A stretch of DNA of 64,000 nt from Leptospira levettii (GTDB lineage Bacteria > Spirochaetota > Leptospiria > Leptospirales > Leptospiraceae), in assembly GCF_002812085.1 (NCBI RefSeq), contig NZ_NPDM01000002.1:696272-760271 (forward strand). The letters are read 5' to 3'. The notes under the pieces were generated by a model, which worked only from the letters and a program-made list of their open reading frames with translations, made no database searches and was not told the origin of the DNA. The translations under genes were made by a program, and so were the position numbers. Of the stretch, positions 28,635-37,658 are shown piece after piece (position 1 is the first letter of the stretch; each line of letters opens with the position of its first letter).

Positions 28635-29574
28635 CGCGTATCTTTTGTAAACTCAAACGTAAGGTCTCTTCATAACTAGTTGTGTCTAGTGCACCCACGG
28701 AAACAGGGAGTGTGACCACAACCGATCCCGGCACCTTGGACGATACGTACTCAGCATATTTTGGATTATGATAGGGACCGATCAAGATAATTTTTATCTT
28801 TTCTGCGATCATATAACTGATGACTTGGTCCATATAACGAACAGAAGGTGGAACTCCAGGACGTTCTTCTATGGTAAGATTGGCATTAAATTTAAACCGA
28901 GATGCCAAATACACAAATTGATCATGGAACACGGCTACTTTTAAGCCAAAATAGGGTTCCATTTTTTTCATCTCTTCTTTTGTCACTTGGATGAGACGTT
29001 TTTTAAATGAATTAAAATTATTCTCATAGTATTCCCCGTTGAGTGGATCCACTCTTGTGAGGGCATTTTTGATGTTTTGTGCCATTTGGATGGCATTGAT
29101 AGGGTCATTCCAATAATGAGGGTTTCCATAAATGTGCATGTCTCCCATAGACCGATCCATCATCACTGTTGGTTCCCCAAGGATTTTGACTCCAAATGAT
29201 GTGTCACAATACCCAGGTTGGCCTTTTTGGATTTTCATATTCCTAGATTGTTGTTGGAGATAAGGGATCCAACCAATCTCTAAATCCAGTCCCACAACAC
29301 ATAAAACATCTGCTTCACTGAGTTTGACCAAAAAATCAGGACGAGTCATCACAAAATGCGGATCATCCACACCACGGATCATTCCATACACATCGGCTCT
29401 ATCACCTGCCACCTGTTCAGCGATATACTTGATATCAGAGATACTGGCAACAAGTGATACCTTTCCGAATACAGGTGAGGTAAACAGAAAAACGAAAAAA
29501 AGGATTAGAATAAGGAAGATATGATTTTTCTTCGAATGTTTATGATGGTAAAATGAAGATTCAAATTGAGGCAT
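28612..29574 (-). CDS. ZnuA-type metal-binding periplasmic protein
   Basis: The 320-aa protein has an N-terminal hydrophobic export segment (IFLILILFFVFLFTSPVFG), preceded by a basic, His-containing stretch (YHHKHSKKNH). Family features of the cluster A-I metal-binding proteins are seen: VDDPHFVMTRPDFLVKLSEA, NPHYWNDPINA, FHDQFVYLASRF and IGPYHNP. These supply the expected His ligands. It lacks the long His-rich loop of many ZnuA proteins. CAGGAAATC precedes the ATG. It lies 14 bases after the outer-membrane barrel gene in the same operon. Confidence 0.86.
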   Translation of the reverse strand: MPQFESSFYHHKHSKKNHIFLILILFFVFLFTSPVFGKVSLVASISDIKYIAEQVAGDRADVYGMIRGVDDPHFVMTRPDFLVKLSEADVLCVVGLDLEIGWIPYLQQQSRNMKIQKGQPGYCDTSFGVKILGEPTVMMDRSMGDMHIYGNPHYWNDPINAIQMAQNIKNALTRVDPLNGEYYENNFNSFKKRLIQVTKEEMKKMEPYFGLKVAVFHDQFVYLASRFKFNANLTIEERPGVPPSVRYMDQVISYMIAEKIKIILIGPYHNPKYAEYVSSKVPGSVVVTLPVSVGALDTTSYEETLRLSLQKIRDASDKTK

Positions 29575-29588
29575 GATTTCCTGTTTCC

Positions 29589-30950
29589 TTAATAACTATG
29601 TGCTGGATGAGAACCTAAAATGGCGACTGCTTGTACATAAAATCTCCACTCGCGTTGTTCCTGGAATTCTTGTTTGGAAAAATCCTGGATGTATCGCCTT
29701 TCGATTGAACCACGAATCCTTCCAAATTCTGAACTATGAAAGGTGATTTGAGTCGAATGGGCTTCTATTGCATTGTCTGCTAGTTTTCCATTTTTGTCGA
29801 CAAGTGATTTATCAGTAAAATAATCATAGCGATACCCAAGTGACCACAATTGGTGGAATTTATAATCCACAAAAAAGTAATAACCCCATTGGTCTCTGGA
29901 TGCGGCTTTTGATTTTTGGAAAGTGCTTGGGTCCATTTGTTCTGGGAAAATTTCTTGTTGGTACCACCCTTCGGACATGATCATAAGTTCCCTAAGATTG
30001 GAACGATTCCATCTTAATACTGCATCCATTCCATACAAATACCGTTGGTTTTTTCTGTCTGTTGTTGGTTCATACCGAACTCCAGAAAATCCAAATTGGG
30101 TTCCCCAGTTATTTCCAAAATAATAAAAATGTTTTAGGTGGGCATAACCCATAGGGTTATTTTTTTGTTGGCCTTCCGTATGGGCGTGACCCCATTTTCT
30201 TCCATTTGTTGCACCTAACACTAATTCTTGGGTAATCCATTTCCATGGTAATAAAATACTAAACTCTGCTCCTGTATCCATCGCAGACTCAAAACCTATG
30301 AATTTTTCGTGTACAATTGGATTCATCGTAAAAGGTCTATCGTGAAGGTGGATTCGATTTAACCTTCCAATATCGAGAAACATCTGTCCAACTTTGAGTG
30401 AAGTATTAAATGGCAAAAATGGGAACAAAACATTCGCTTCATGGACTTCAAAATAGTATTTACCATCTTCGCCATGTGCCGCCCCTAAAAAATTGGCTCG
30501 CATCCATTGGTCAACCGCTGCCGTAAATCCAAACTCAGCAGAACGAACATCCATTTTATTATCGATACGTTCCCCTGTTCCCCTTGGTTTGTTTCGATCC
30601 CATGCACCAACAATGTCTATAGCGGCTGAAACATCCATCATCAAGTTTTGTGCAGAACGATTGATTTGGTTGGGCTGTTGTACGTTGGATGTGACTCCAC
30701 GACTTCCTTCTGTACTTTTACTTCTTGTTTCTTGGTCTTTTAAATCTTTGTCAAGTTCTGCTTCCCAATCATTGGGTTCTGGATTTTGTGATTTGGTTTT
30801 AAGTGAACTTCCTTGTTTTTTGGTATCTGGTTCTTCTAGTTCTTTTTCCCAGTCATTTGTATCCGCATACAACCAAAATGCAAAAAAGACTGGTAACATA
30901 ACAACCACCAGCCGAAGAAAAGAAAAATGTTTATGGAATCCAAGTTTCAC
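29589..30950 (-). CDS. Outer-membrane beta-barrel protein of the zinc-uptake operon
   Basis: The 453-aa protein (GTG start) has a signal segment (LVVVMLPVFFAFWLYA). A polar N-terminal region carries two copies of an NDWExEL motif (NDWEKELEEPD and NDWEAELDKDL). From about residue 105 comes a barrel-like domain with many aromatic strands and clustered His (LNRIHLHDRP, KWGHAHTEG, AHLKHFYYFG), ending SHPAHSY. It is not a TonB receptor: no plug is visible. Its place between a lipoprotein and znuA suggests an outer-membrane entry route for zinc, which is inference. Confidence 0.72.
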   Translation of the reverse strand: MKLGFHKHFSFLRLVVVMLPVFFAFWLYADTNDWEKELEEPDTKKQGSSLKTKSQNPEPNDWEAELDKDLKDQETRSKSTEGSRGVTSNVQQPNQINRSAQNLMMDVSAAIDIVGAWDRNKPRGTGERIDNKMDVRSAEFGFTAAVDQWMRANFLGAAHGEDGKYYFEVHEANVLFPFLPFNTSLKVGQMFLDIGRLNRIHLHDRPFTMNPIVHEKFIGFESAMDTGAEFSILLPWKWITQELVLGATNGRKWGHAHTEGQQKNNPMGYAHLKHFYYFGNNWGTQFGFSGVRYEPTTDRKNQRYLYGMDAVLRWNRSNLRELMIMSEGWYQQEIFPEQMDPSTFQKSKAASRDQWGYYFFVDYKFHQLWSLGYRYDYFTDKSLVDKNGKLADNAIEAHSTQITFHSSEFGRIRGSIERRYIQDFSKQEFQEQREWRFYVQAVAILGSHPAHSY

Positions 30951-30969
30951 AATGATGTCTTTTTTTTAC

Positions 30970-31716
30970 CTATCGAATCATTCCAGAAGTGCCAATGACA
31001 GACGAATAAATTGTCATCGATTTGACAATGACTTGATTCAGCCTAAGCCCAACGCGATCACCATTTACATTCACTGTCACACTGTCCTCTTCAAATTGGT
31101 ATGTTCCCCGATTGACAGAATCACAAGATCCTTCCCAACCAAAGATATGAGCACCATTTTCTTCATGTACTTCTAAACATAGAGTTTTTTCAATCCCGAG
31201 AGAAGTTCCCCATGATGCAGGAGTGCTAAAAGCGGAAGATACATTATCCACTAATTTCTGAATGGTAGTAGCAGATATCAGAAAACCAGGTCCATTGAAA
31301 TTGGTTTCTCCAGGCAAAATTGCTTTTAATGTGGACGAACCTGAATTCAAGACGTATGTAATTTCAATCCCTGCTTTTTTTTCCCCACCAGAGGAAGATA
31401 AACTACTGGCACGTGTGACAATTGTAGATGCATCACTAGTTCCTGAAAGGCCACCATTAAAACTCACATTCTGCGCAGTAAACCCTAAGCCAAGTAAGGT
31501 TGTTGTCGCGTCACCAGAACAACCAAAAAAATTATACCTCGTTCCATTTCCCGCAGCTCCAGAGCGTGCCGATTGACCGCAAGAACCAGAGTTTGCCAAT
31601 AGAGCAGCAAAAATCGCATCATTATTATTGTCTTTTTTGGAAGCTTGGAAAAGTTCCGCACAATTGCCCAGAGAGACAAATACCACAAATACAATGATTG
31701 GTTTTAAGAAATTCAT
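30970..31716 (-). CDS. Lipoprotein, first gene of the zinc-uptake operon
   Basis: The start at 31716 is preceded by CAGAGG; the longer frame to 31773 crosses the promoter box and is not used. The signal MNFLKPIIVFVVFVSLGNC places the lipid Cys at residue 19 of 248 aa. The mature part is rich in Ser, Gly and Thr, with Cys pairs (SGSCGQS, FFGCSG, LCLEVHEENG, GSCDSV). The segment LCLEVHEENGAHIFGWEGSC could hold metal-binding His and Glu. It is 19 bases upstream of the barrel gene and immediately follows the palindromic regulatory box. Its function is unknown; surface zinc capture is a plausible guess. Confidence 0.75.
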   Translation of the reverse strand: MNFLKPIIVFVVFVSLGNCAELFQASKKDNNNDAIFAALLANSGSCGQSARSGAAGNGTRYNFFGCSGDATTTLLGLGFTAQNVSFNGGLSGTSDASTIVTRASSLSSSGGEKKAGIEITYVLNSGSSTLKAILPGETNFNGPGFLISATTIQKLVDNVSSAFSTPASWGTSLGIEKTLCLEVHEENGAHIFGWEGSCDSVNRGTYQFEEDSVTVNVNGDRVGLRLNQVIVKSMTIYSSVIGTSGMIR

Positions 31717-31736
31717 AAGTACCTCTGTTGGGACAT

Positions 31737-31763
31737 CATTTGCAACGCTGTTGCAAATGCAAC
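31737..31763 (-). promoter_or_regulatory. Candidate Zur box of the zinc-uptake operon
   Basis: CATTTGCAAC, three bases, then GTTGCAAATG forms a perfect 10-3-10 palindrome at 31737-31759. A second, overlapping palindrome GTTGCA-AA-TGCAAC covers 31750-31763. The box lies 21 bp upstream of the lipoprotein start codon, in a gap of only 53 bp, where a repressor would block transcription. The GCAAC-N3-GTTGC core recurs before the COG0523 gene. Zur as the binding factor is inference. Confidence 0.6.
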
Positions 31764-31769
31764 CACGTT

Positions 31770-32801
31770 TCATTTAAAAAATCGGTTTTTAGCGTTTTCG
31801 AAGAGGATTTTATGTTTGGCTTTGTCGGAGATGGGGAGGTCCAAAAATTTGGAAATGGGATGGTTTAGATTATAAGGGATATTCGGAAAATCGGATCCAA
31901 AGTAAATCTGATCCTTGTAACGTTCCAAAAGTGGGATTGCCTCATCCACATCGGTTTCCTTTCCAGTCGCTAAAAAATCTACAAAGACCATAGTTGTATC
32001 CAAAGCTAAATTGGAATACTCATCAAGTAACGAAGCATAGGCGGATATTTCATGGGCTCCCATATGAGCGACAATTACATGTAATTTTGGGTAGGTTTGG
32101 ATAAATGGTTTAAAAAATTGAATCCCTGTAAATTCGCCAGGCAACGGAGCCGTACCAGTATGGATGACGATCGGGATTTCTTTTTTTTCCAAATATCCAA
32201 AACAATCGCTGAGTTCTGGATCATTTAAGTTGAGTTTGGAAACTTCACAGTGGAGCTTAAAACCTAAAAAACCATACACCTCAACTGCTTCTTTAACATA
32301 GGAGTACACTCCTTCTTCAGGATAAAAAGTTCCGAAGGGTATAGCACCTTGCCAATTTTGATAATTGTGATAGGTCCAATCATTCAGTGATTTTGCCATA
32401 TTTTTTTTATGAGCATAGTTGAGGGTGGTAAATTGTTTGATCCCATTATGGTGCAAACGGTTGACCCTTTCCATTTCCGGCAGGCGGTAACCGATTGCCC
32501 AGTTCACATTGTCAAACCAGCGCCAAATGAGTTTCATAATGGTTTCTGGAAAAAAATGAGTGTGGATATCGAAGATATGAGGGATGCCTAAATCGGAAAT
32601 CTTTTCTAAGTGGTCGGGGATTGGATCGTCAAGAATGGGAGGAAAAAAATCTCCCCTCCATGAAAAGGGAGAGGAGAATCGTGTGTCTGTAACATTTGCA
32701 GAAATACCATCTTCTACTTCCTTCGCAAAACAAGCGTAACAAGGAAGTAGAGGTGAATCCAGTTTGTGGTTATGCAGTGACTGGAGTTTTTTTCTTTCCA
32801 C
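31770..32801 (-). CDS. Amidohydrolase-family (TIM-barrel) metal-dependent hydrolase
   Basis: The 343-aa frame belongs to the amidohydrolase-2 family. It has the metal-binding HxH in [11 protein letters not shown] (about residue 79), FKLHCEV, the His in [14 protein letters not shown], and the catalytic Asp in YFGSDFPN. The substrate is unknown. The best in-frame start is a GTG at 32801, overlapping the acyl-CoA dehydrogenase by 32 bases. Residues 15-55 look atypical for the family and are encoded over a 10-bp inverted repeat, so the true start may be further downstream. The ending is 53 bases before the zinc operon start. Confidence 0.78.
   Translation of the reverse strand: MERKKLQSLHNHKLDSPLLPCYACFAKEVEDGISANVTDTRFSSPFSWRGDFFPPILDDPIPDHLEKISDLGIPHIFDIHTHFFPETIMKLIWRWFDNVNWAIGYRLPEMERVNRLHHNGIKQFTTLNYAHKKNMAKSLNDWTYHNYQNWQGAIPFGTFYPEEGVYSYVKEAVEVYGFLGFKLHCEVSKLNLNDPELSDCFGYLEKKEIPIVIHTGTAPLPGEFTGIQFFKPFIQTYPKLHVIVAHMGAHEISAYASLLDEYSNLALDTTMVFVDFLATGKETDVDEAIPLLERYKDQIYFGSDFPNIPYNLNHPISKFLDLPISDKAKHKILFENAKNRFFK
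32701..32750. repeat. Inverted repeat at the acyl-CoA dehydrogenase/amidohydrolase junction
   Basis: CTACTTCCTT and AAGGAAGTAG form perfect 10-bp arms around a 17-base loop that itself contains CGC/GCG. It lies just downstream of the dehydrogenase stop, inside the annotated N-terminus of the amidohydrolase. It may act as an attenuator or mRNA processing hairpin. No T-run follows, so it is not a classic terminator. Confidence 0.4.
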
Positions 32802-34527
32802 GAATTTTAGTTAGGTTAGATGCCAAGATAGCTGCACTGTCTAAAATATAACTTTCAGTAAGTGTCTTTCTATGATTTCGTCTTTCTACTTTGGATCTTC
32901 CAATACTTCTTTCGAGTAACAAACTATTATGGAATCTTGCAGCAGATTCTACCACTTCAAATGCTAACTCTTCACGAAGAGGTGTTGAATCAATTTCAGC
33001 ATATTCTGCCACAACAGTTTCAAATTGTTTGAAGAGTTCGTTTAATTCAGAAGAAGAAACAAAACCAGACATTTCCGATTTTAAGTATTCACGGTAAATT
33101 CCAGTCTCTGTCATACCAGAAACGATACCACCGATACAAGCTACTGTTTGGAGTTGTGTGGTTCCTTCGTAAATGTTTGTAATCCGCACATCTCGATACA
33201 ACCTTGCAACATCATAGTCTTCCGTATAACCAGAACCGCCATGGATTTGTAGGGCATCATAAGCAACTACGTTTGCCATTTCCGTAATGTAGTATTTGGA
33301 AAGTGGTGTGAAGAGTGAGGCTAGTTTTTCCCATTTTTTGAAGGTTTCATCCTTTTTGATGTCCTTTTCAGTAAGGCCTTTCATTTTTCCTCGTTCTTCT
33401 TTCCAACGGTATTGGTCGACTGCAAAACTAGCTTCGTATAAAATACAACGCATTGCAGCAACTTCACGTTCCATTCTTTCTAACATTTTTTTCACAGCAG
33501 TGATGTTACTGATGGTTTTTCCAAATTGAACACGTTCTTCTGCATATTTTTTTCCTTCAAAATAAGCAGCTGTTGCAATTCCCATCGCTTGGGCTGCAAT
33601 GTTTAACCTTGCTTGGTTCATCATTGCCATTGAATACTTAACGAGTCCTTTTCCTTCTTCACCAATCAGAATACCTGGAGAATTTTCAAAGACAACTTCA
33701 CAAGTAGGTGAACAATGAAGACCCATTTTCTTTTCGATGGATGCAACAAATACATCTTTTGAATGAACCAAGAAAAAGGAAAGTCCTCGTGCTCCACTGG
33801 TTGTAGTGCCAGTTCGTGCTAAGGTTAAAATGATGGAAGGTGCATTCCCAAACCCACACGCATGTGTGATAAATCGTTTGGTTCCAGTGATTTTCCAAAC
33901 GCCATCCTCACCCTTAATTGCTTTTGTTTGCAAATTAGGGAGATCTGAACCATAGTTAGGTTCTGTGAGTGCCATAGCTCCACAAAGTTCACCAGATGCC
34001 ATTTTTGGAACATACTCATGGATCATCTCATCAGTTCCAAATCGCTCCACAGTTTCTGCAAGGTTCATACAACCAAGAGTAATCGCAAGAGATCCATCAC
34101 CACGTGATACACACTCAGATAACATAGATTGAACGACAGATGGTAATCCAAGTCCACCGTAGTGTCTATGGATTCCATAGGGCAATAAACCCGCAGATTT
34201 AATTTTTTCTACGACGTCTAACATTGGTTTAGGGAAACCAACTTGGCCATCTTTGTATTTGAGTCCCTCTTCATCCATTTGTTTGGCAACTTGAGAGATG
34301 TCATTTCCAGCAATGTCCCCACCTGCTTCGAGTGTGGATCTGTAAAATTCAATTGCATCTTCGTAATTACCAGGAGCGAAGGTGAGTTCCTCTTTCCCTG
34401 ATTTTTGGAATTCTGCAAAATCTTCGAACCCTTGTTCGTATTGGTCGATGACCGCATTCCAAGGTGTGAGAGAATCAAAATGATCAATTAGGTCATCATT
34501 ATCATTAAAATAGTTATTAGATATCAT
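32770..34527 (-). CDS. Acyl-CoA dehydrogenase family protein
   Basis: The start at 34527 (MISNNYFN) follows AGGAG; a TTG 21 bases upstream is weaker. The 585-aa protein is longer than classical enzymes (about 390 aa) because of a roughly 150-residue C-terminal extension, like FadE5/DmdC-type proteins. Seen are FAD and substrate motifs [14 protein letters not shown] and [11 protein letters not shown], then [20 protein letters not shown] and [36 protein letters not shown]. The second block includes the catalytic Glu region (YEGTTQ). It oxidises an acyl-CoA in beta-oxidation, the main carbon route in leptospires. Chain-length preference cannot be read. Confidence 0.88.
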   Translation of the reverse strand: MISNNYFNDNDDLIDHFDSLTPWNAVIDQYEQGFEDFAEFQKSGKEELTFAPGNYEDAIEFYRSTLEAGGDIAGNDISQVAKQMDEEGLKYKDGQVGFPKPMLDVVEKIKSAGLLPYGIHRHYGGLGLPSVVQSMLSECVSRGDGSLAITLGCMNLAETVERFGTDEMIHEYVPKMASGELCGAMALTEPNYGSDLPNLQTKAIKGEDGVWKITGTKRFITHACGFGNAPSIILTLARTGTTTSGARGLSFFLVHSKDVFVASIEKKMGLHCSPTCEVVFENSPGILIGEEGKGLVKYSMAMMNQARLNIAAQAMGIATAAYFEGKKYAEERVQFGKTISNITAVKKMLERMEREVAAMRCILYEASFAVDQYRWKEERGKMKGLTEKDIKKDETFKKWEKLASLFTPLSKYYITEMANVVAYDALQIHGGSGYTEDYDVARLYRDVRITNIYEGTTQLQTVACIGGIVSGMTETGIYREYLKSEMSGFVSSSELNELFKQFETVVAEYAEIDSTPLREELAFEVVESAARFHNSLLLERSIGRSKVERRNHRKTLTESYILDSAAILASNLTKIRGKKKTPVTA

Positions 34528-34655
34528 ACAATTATTGGCTCCTAACAAGGACTTTCACTCACGTTTCAATATCGTGAAAAGAATTACAAATAATTTTCCC
34601 TGGTGGATTCCTGAACGAATGTCCAATCCGTTAAGTTAATGGTGTTAAACAAGGA

Positions 34656-36188
34656 TCATTTGATGCGATTGGCAAGGACCTGGATGTCTTCGATGTGTTC
34701 AGCAAGCACCCTTGTGTTCTCTGCGACTACTTGGACTGCATCTTCAATGTTTTGGGCAGCACGCATCACTTCCTGGTTTCCTATGGATTGTTCTTTGGCA
34801 ATGGTTTCCAGTTGGGAAGAAATATCTTTTAATTCTTTTTGCGAATCCACTACCCTTGCATTTAATTTTTGTAATTCGATGATTTTTTCATTAAAACTAA
34901 TGACTTTGACTTGGATGTTTAACATCTCCTTTTCTTGGTTATTCGCAAGAGAATTTGCTTCTTTTGCAGATAAATTCCCTTTCATCAAGTCTGACTTTGA
35001 CTTCAATATGGTTTTGGAAATGATACTAGCATTGGTTGCAGAATTATCCGCTAGTTTGGCTACTTCTTGTGCGACTACTGCAAATCCCCTTCCATGTTCA
35101 CCTGCCCTCGCAGCTTCAATTGAAGCATTTAACGCAAGTAAGTTGGTTTGGTCCGCGATTTCTTTCATGATTTGATTGACATCTTCCACTTTTTGAAAAC
35201 TGACACTGACTTCGGAGAGTACATTGTTTAGATTTTCCATGGAAAGTGTGACCAAATTACTGAATTTGGAAGACTCTTTAATTAACCCAGAGATCAATTC
35301 AATTTCAGAACGAACCGAAGTGACAATTCCTTCTAACGTTTTACTTTCTTCATTTAAGGATTCAATCCTTTGGTACTGATCTTTGACAAAGGAAAAAGAA
35401 TTTTCTGTTGATTGGGCAATTTCAGTAAGGGAAGCAGATATTTCTTCAATGGATGCGGCTTGGTTTTGGACAAGACCATTCAAATCATCAGTAAACACTT
35501 TTAAAGCAGCAACAGACTGGTTTAAGTTTTCGCCTGTTTCGACCATTGCTTCTTTTTGGGCTGATACTACTTTGGCATGGGAATCTGCTTCTTTTTTCCC
35601 AACCATTGCTTCTTCGCGAATGGAGATCAGAAGTCCCACCATCTTACTCATAAAGTAAGTTGCTAAGATTAAAAAAACAATTTTGACAACCTCAATTGGT
35701 AAAGATAAGGAATGAGGCAAATGATGGACATCGTTTCTATCTACAAAACTTACCCCCATCTTGTATGAAAATACCAAAGAACCTATATGGATGAAAATCA
35801 GAAGTACACCAACGATAATAGTTTGTTTGGAAGAAAATAAAAACCCGGAATACAAGATCACAAAAAAACAAATCGTGTAATTCACGCCTAGTTTTAAAGC
35901 CGCAGCTGATAAATCTAAAGTGATGAGTGATTGGCCCCAAGTGGAAATTCCTACTAAAATTGCATCACCAATCACAAACAAAAAAGGATAAGGATTCCGA
36001 TTACGCTTAAATAAATACAATTGTGTAAAGGCAAAAATCCCATAAAAGACTGTTGCAATGACCATCACAACCAATTGGTCGGTTCGAAGTGAACCTAAAC
36101 TTCCTAATATACCCATTACATAAATTCCAAATAAAATAAAACGTATGGTATTAATGGTTTTGGCTGATTGTAATTTGTATTCGTCCAT
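34656..36188 (-). CDS. Methyl-accepting chemotaxis protein with six-helix membrane sensor
   Basis: The 510-aa protein begins with about six closely packed membrane helices (residues 15-195) and no large periplasmic domain, so it probably senses within or near the membrane. A cytoplasmic signalling coiled coil follows. The hairpin tip is [21 protein letters not shown] then [18 protein letters not shown], the invariant CheA/CheW contact region near residue 350. No HAMP domain is obvious. AAGGG precedes the ATG. Its ligand is unknown. Confidence 0.92.
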   Translation of the reverse strand: MDEYKLQSAKTINTIRFILFGIYVMGILGSLGSLRTDQLVVMVIATVFYGIFAFTQLYLFKRNRNPYPFLFVIGDAILVGISTWGQSLITLDLSAAALKLGVNYTICFFVILYSGFLFSSKQTIIVGVLLIFIHIGSLVFSYKMGVSFVDRNDVHHLPHSLSLPIEVVKIVFLILATYFMSKMVGLLISIREEAMVGKKEADSHAKVVSAQKEAMVETGENLNQSVAALKVFTDDLNGLVQNQAASIEEISASLTEIAQSTENSFSFVKDQYQRIESLNEESKTLEGIVTSVRSEIELISGLIKESSKFSNLVTLSMENLNNVLSEVSVSFQKVEDVNQIMKEIADQTNLLALNASIEAARAGEHGRGFAVVAQEVAKLADNSATNASIISKTILKSKSDLMKGNLSAKEANSLANNQEKEMLNIQVKVISFNEKIIELQKLNARVVDSQKELKDISSQLETIAKEQSIGNQEVMRAAQNIEDAVQVVAENTRVLAEHIEDIQVLANRIK

Positions 36189-36211
36189 GGTTTTTTCCCT
36201 TACTTATTCCC

Positions 36212-36226
36212 CTATCAAATTGATAG
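36212..36226. repeat. 15-bp palindrome upstream of the chemoreceptor gene
   Basis: CTATCAA-A-TTGATAG is a perfect 7-1-7 inverted repeat lying 24 bp upstream of the chemoreceptor start codon and downstream of the acyltransferase stop. It could be an operator or a weak hairpin between the two genes. No T-run follows. Confidence 0.35.
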
Positions 36227-36257
36227 AGGAAACAAAAATTAAGACATCAGTTGACTC

Positions 36258-37448
36258 TTAATTCTTAATTTTATTACTTAGTAATCGATTCCGTAATGCA
36301 AGAAAGGGTTTTTCAGTGATTAGGTAATACAAATACGCATAACCTAGGATAATGACTCCAATTGGAATTGTCCAAATCAAAATTTCATAATAATGAATTT
36401 TATGATACCCAATGAATTTTTTCGAAAGAAACCCTAAACACAATAAATGTATAATGTAAGCGCAATAAGATAATTTAGCAACTGGTGAAAAAATTCGAAC
36501 TGACAATACTTTATAAGTCAAACTGTTTTCATCTAATGTTTTAATTAAGATTATAGACCATGCGATAGAAGCAAAAAGAAAACGGAAGACGCAAGTAAAT
36601 AAGTCTGGCCTATCTTCCGATGTGAACATCATGATGGAAATTAATGTTAATAAGGACATAGCCAATACAAATACTGATTTTTTGTTCTTCAAAAACTGAT
36701 CAATTTTTTCGGGAAAGTAACTTTGAACCGCTGCAAGCAAAACTCCAAGAAACAAACCATCCATTCTTGAATGAAATGGATAATAAAATGTAACCGAATA
36801 TTTCCAAAAATCCAATTCATCGGGACTGATCTGTAAAAATTGAATCAACCGTATGATGGTTGGTAATATCACCAATATAGAAAGAGAAAACAAAACTTGT
36901 TTTTTTTGTTTCAACTTTAAAATAAAAAAAAGTAACACGGGCAATAAAATATAGAATTTTTCTTCAACACTTAGTGACCAACCATGAATCATAATTCCTG
37001 CGAAATAATCGCTCATATAAGCATAATCCCAAATCACTTTTTTCACTAACTGTAGCGATTCAGTTTTAATAAGTTCATCAGTTGCAAATTTTGATAGATT
37101 GTAGATAAATATAAATTGAAAGGTTAAAAATATATAATAGGGAGGGAAAATTCTTAACACACGTTTTGTGATAAAATTTCCATAATTAATTGAATTTGTT
37201 TTGATTTTTTCTTTTAATAACTGGCCGCCAATCAAATAACCGCTTAATACAAAAAAGGCATCCATACACAAGGAGCCATTGTTTAAAAAATTTTCCATCC
37301 AAACATTTGGTTCATAAAATCCAAAAAGTTTGTAAGGTCTAAACATATGAGTGTAAATCACCATAAAAAATGCGATCCCACGAATTCCATTGAGTCCCTT
37401 CATTTCTAGGGGATTGGTTTTAAAAACGGATAAAAAATAATCTTTCAT
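36258..37448 (-). CDS. Membrane acyltransferase (acyltransferase-3 family)
   Basis: The 396-aa protein has about ten hydrophobic helices. Family motifs include GLNGIRGIAFFMVIYTHMF near residue 20 (the R-x10-H pattern with the catalytic His), GSLCMDAFFVLSGYLIG, and HGWSLSVEEKFYILLP. Such proteins O-acylate lipopolysaccharide, peptidoglycan or other envelope glycans. The substrate cannot be read. The start is the ATG at 37448, though an ATG at 37403 just before the core motif is possible. It is divergent from the COG0523 gene. Confidence 0.88.
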   Translation of the reverse strand: MKDYFLSVFKTNPLEMKGLNGIRGIAFFMVIYTHMFRPYKLFGFYEPNVWMENFLNNGSLCMDAFFVLSGYLIGGQLLKEKIKTNSINYGNFITKRVLRIFPPYYIFLTFQFIFIYNLSKFATDELIKTESLQLVKKVIWDYAYMSDYFAGIMIHGWSLSVEEKFYILLPVLLFFILKLKQKKQVLFSLSILVILPTIIRLIQFLQISPDELDFWKYSVTFYYPFHSRMDGLFLGVLLAAVQSYFPEKIDQFLKNKKSVFVLAMSLLTLISIMMFTSEDRPDLFTCVFRFLFASIAWSIILIKTLDENSLTYKVLSVRIFSPVAKLSYCAYIIHLLCLGFLSKKFIGYHKIHYYEILIWTIPIGVIILGYAYLYYLITEKPFLALRNRLLSNKIKN

Positions 37449-37576
37449 GAAATAATCTGTCGATTTCAGGAAACCAAACTTATCCTTTCGGTCACTTTAT
37501 TTTTTTACTGGGTGAAAAAATTACTTCTCTCTCGATTTTGCACTTCACCTTAGGCCCTTAATATTCAGGACATCCT

Positions 37577-37642
37577 TTCGCAACATAGTTGCATTTGTGT
37601 TTGACAAAAATACTCTCCTTTTTTAAATGCAACTTAATTGCA
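37577..37642 (+). promoter_or_regulatory. Promoter with two candidate Zur boxes before the COG0523 gene
   Basis: GCAAC-ATA-GTTGC lies at 37580-37592 and TGCAAC-TTA-ATTGCA at 37628-37642. Both share the spacing of the zinc-operon palindrome. Between them is TTGACA at 37601-37606, followed about 16 bases on by TTAAAT (37623-37628) as a plausible -10. The boxes therefore flank the promoter, and the second overlaps its -10 end, as expected for repression by a zinc-loaded regulator. Confidence 0.58.
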
Positions 37643-37658
37643 AAAGGATGGTTTCCCC

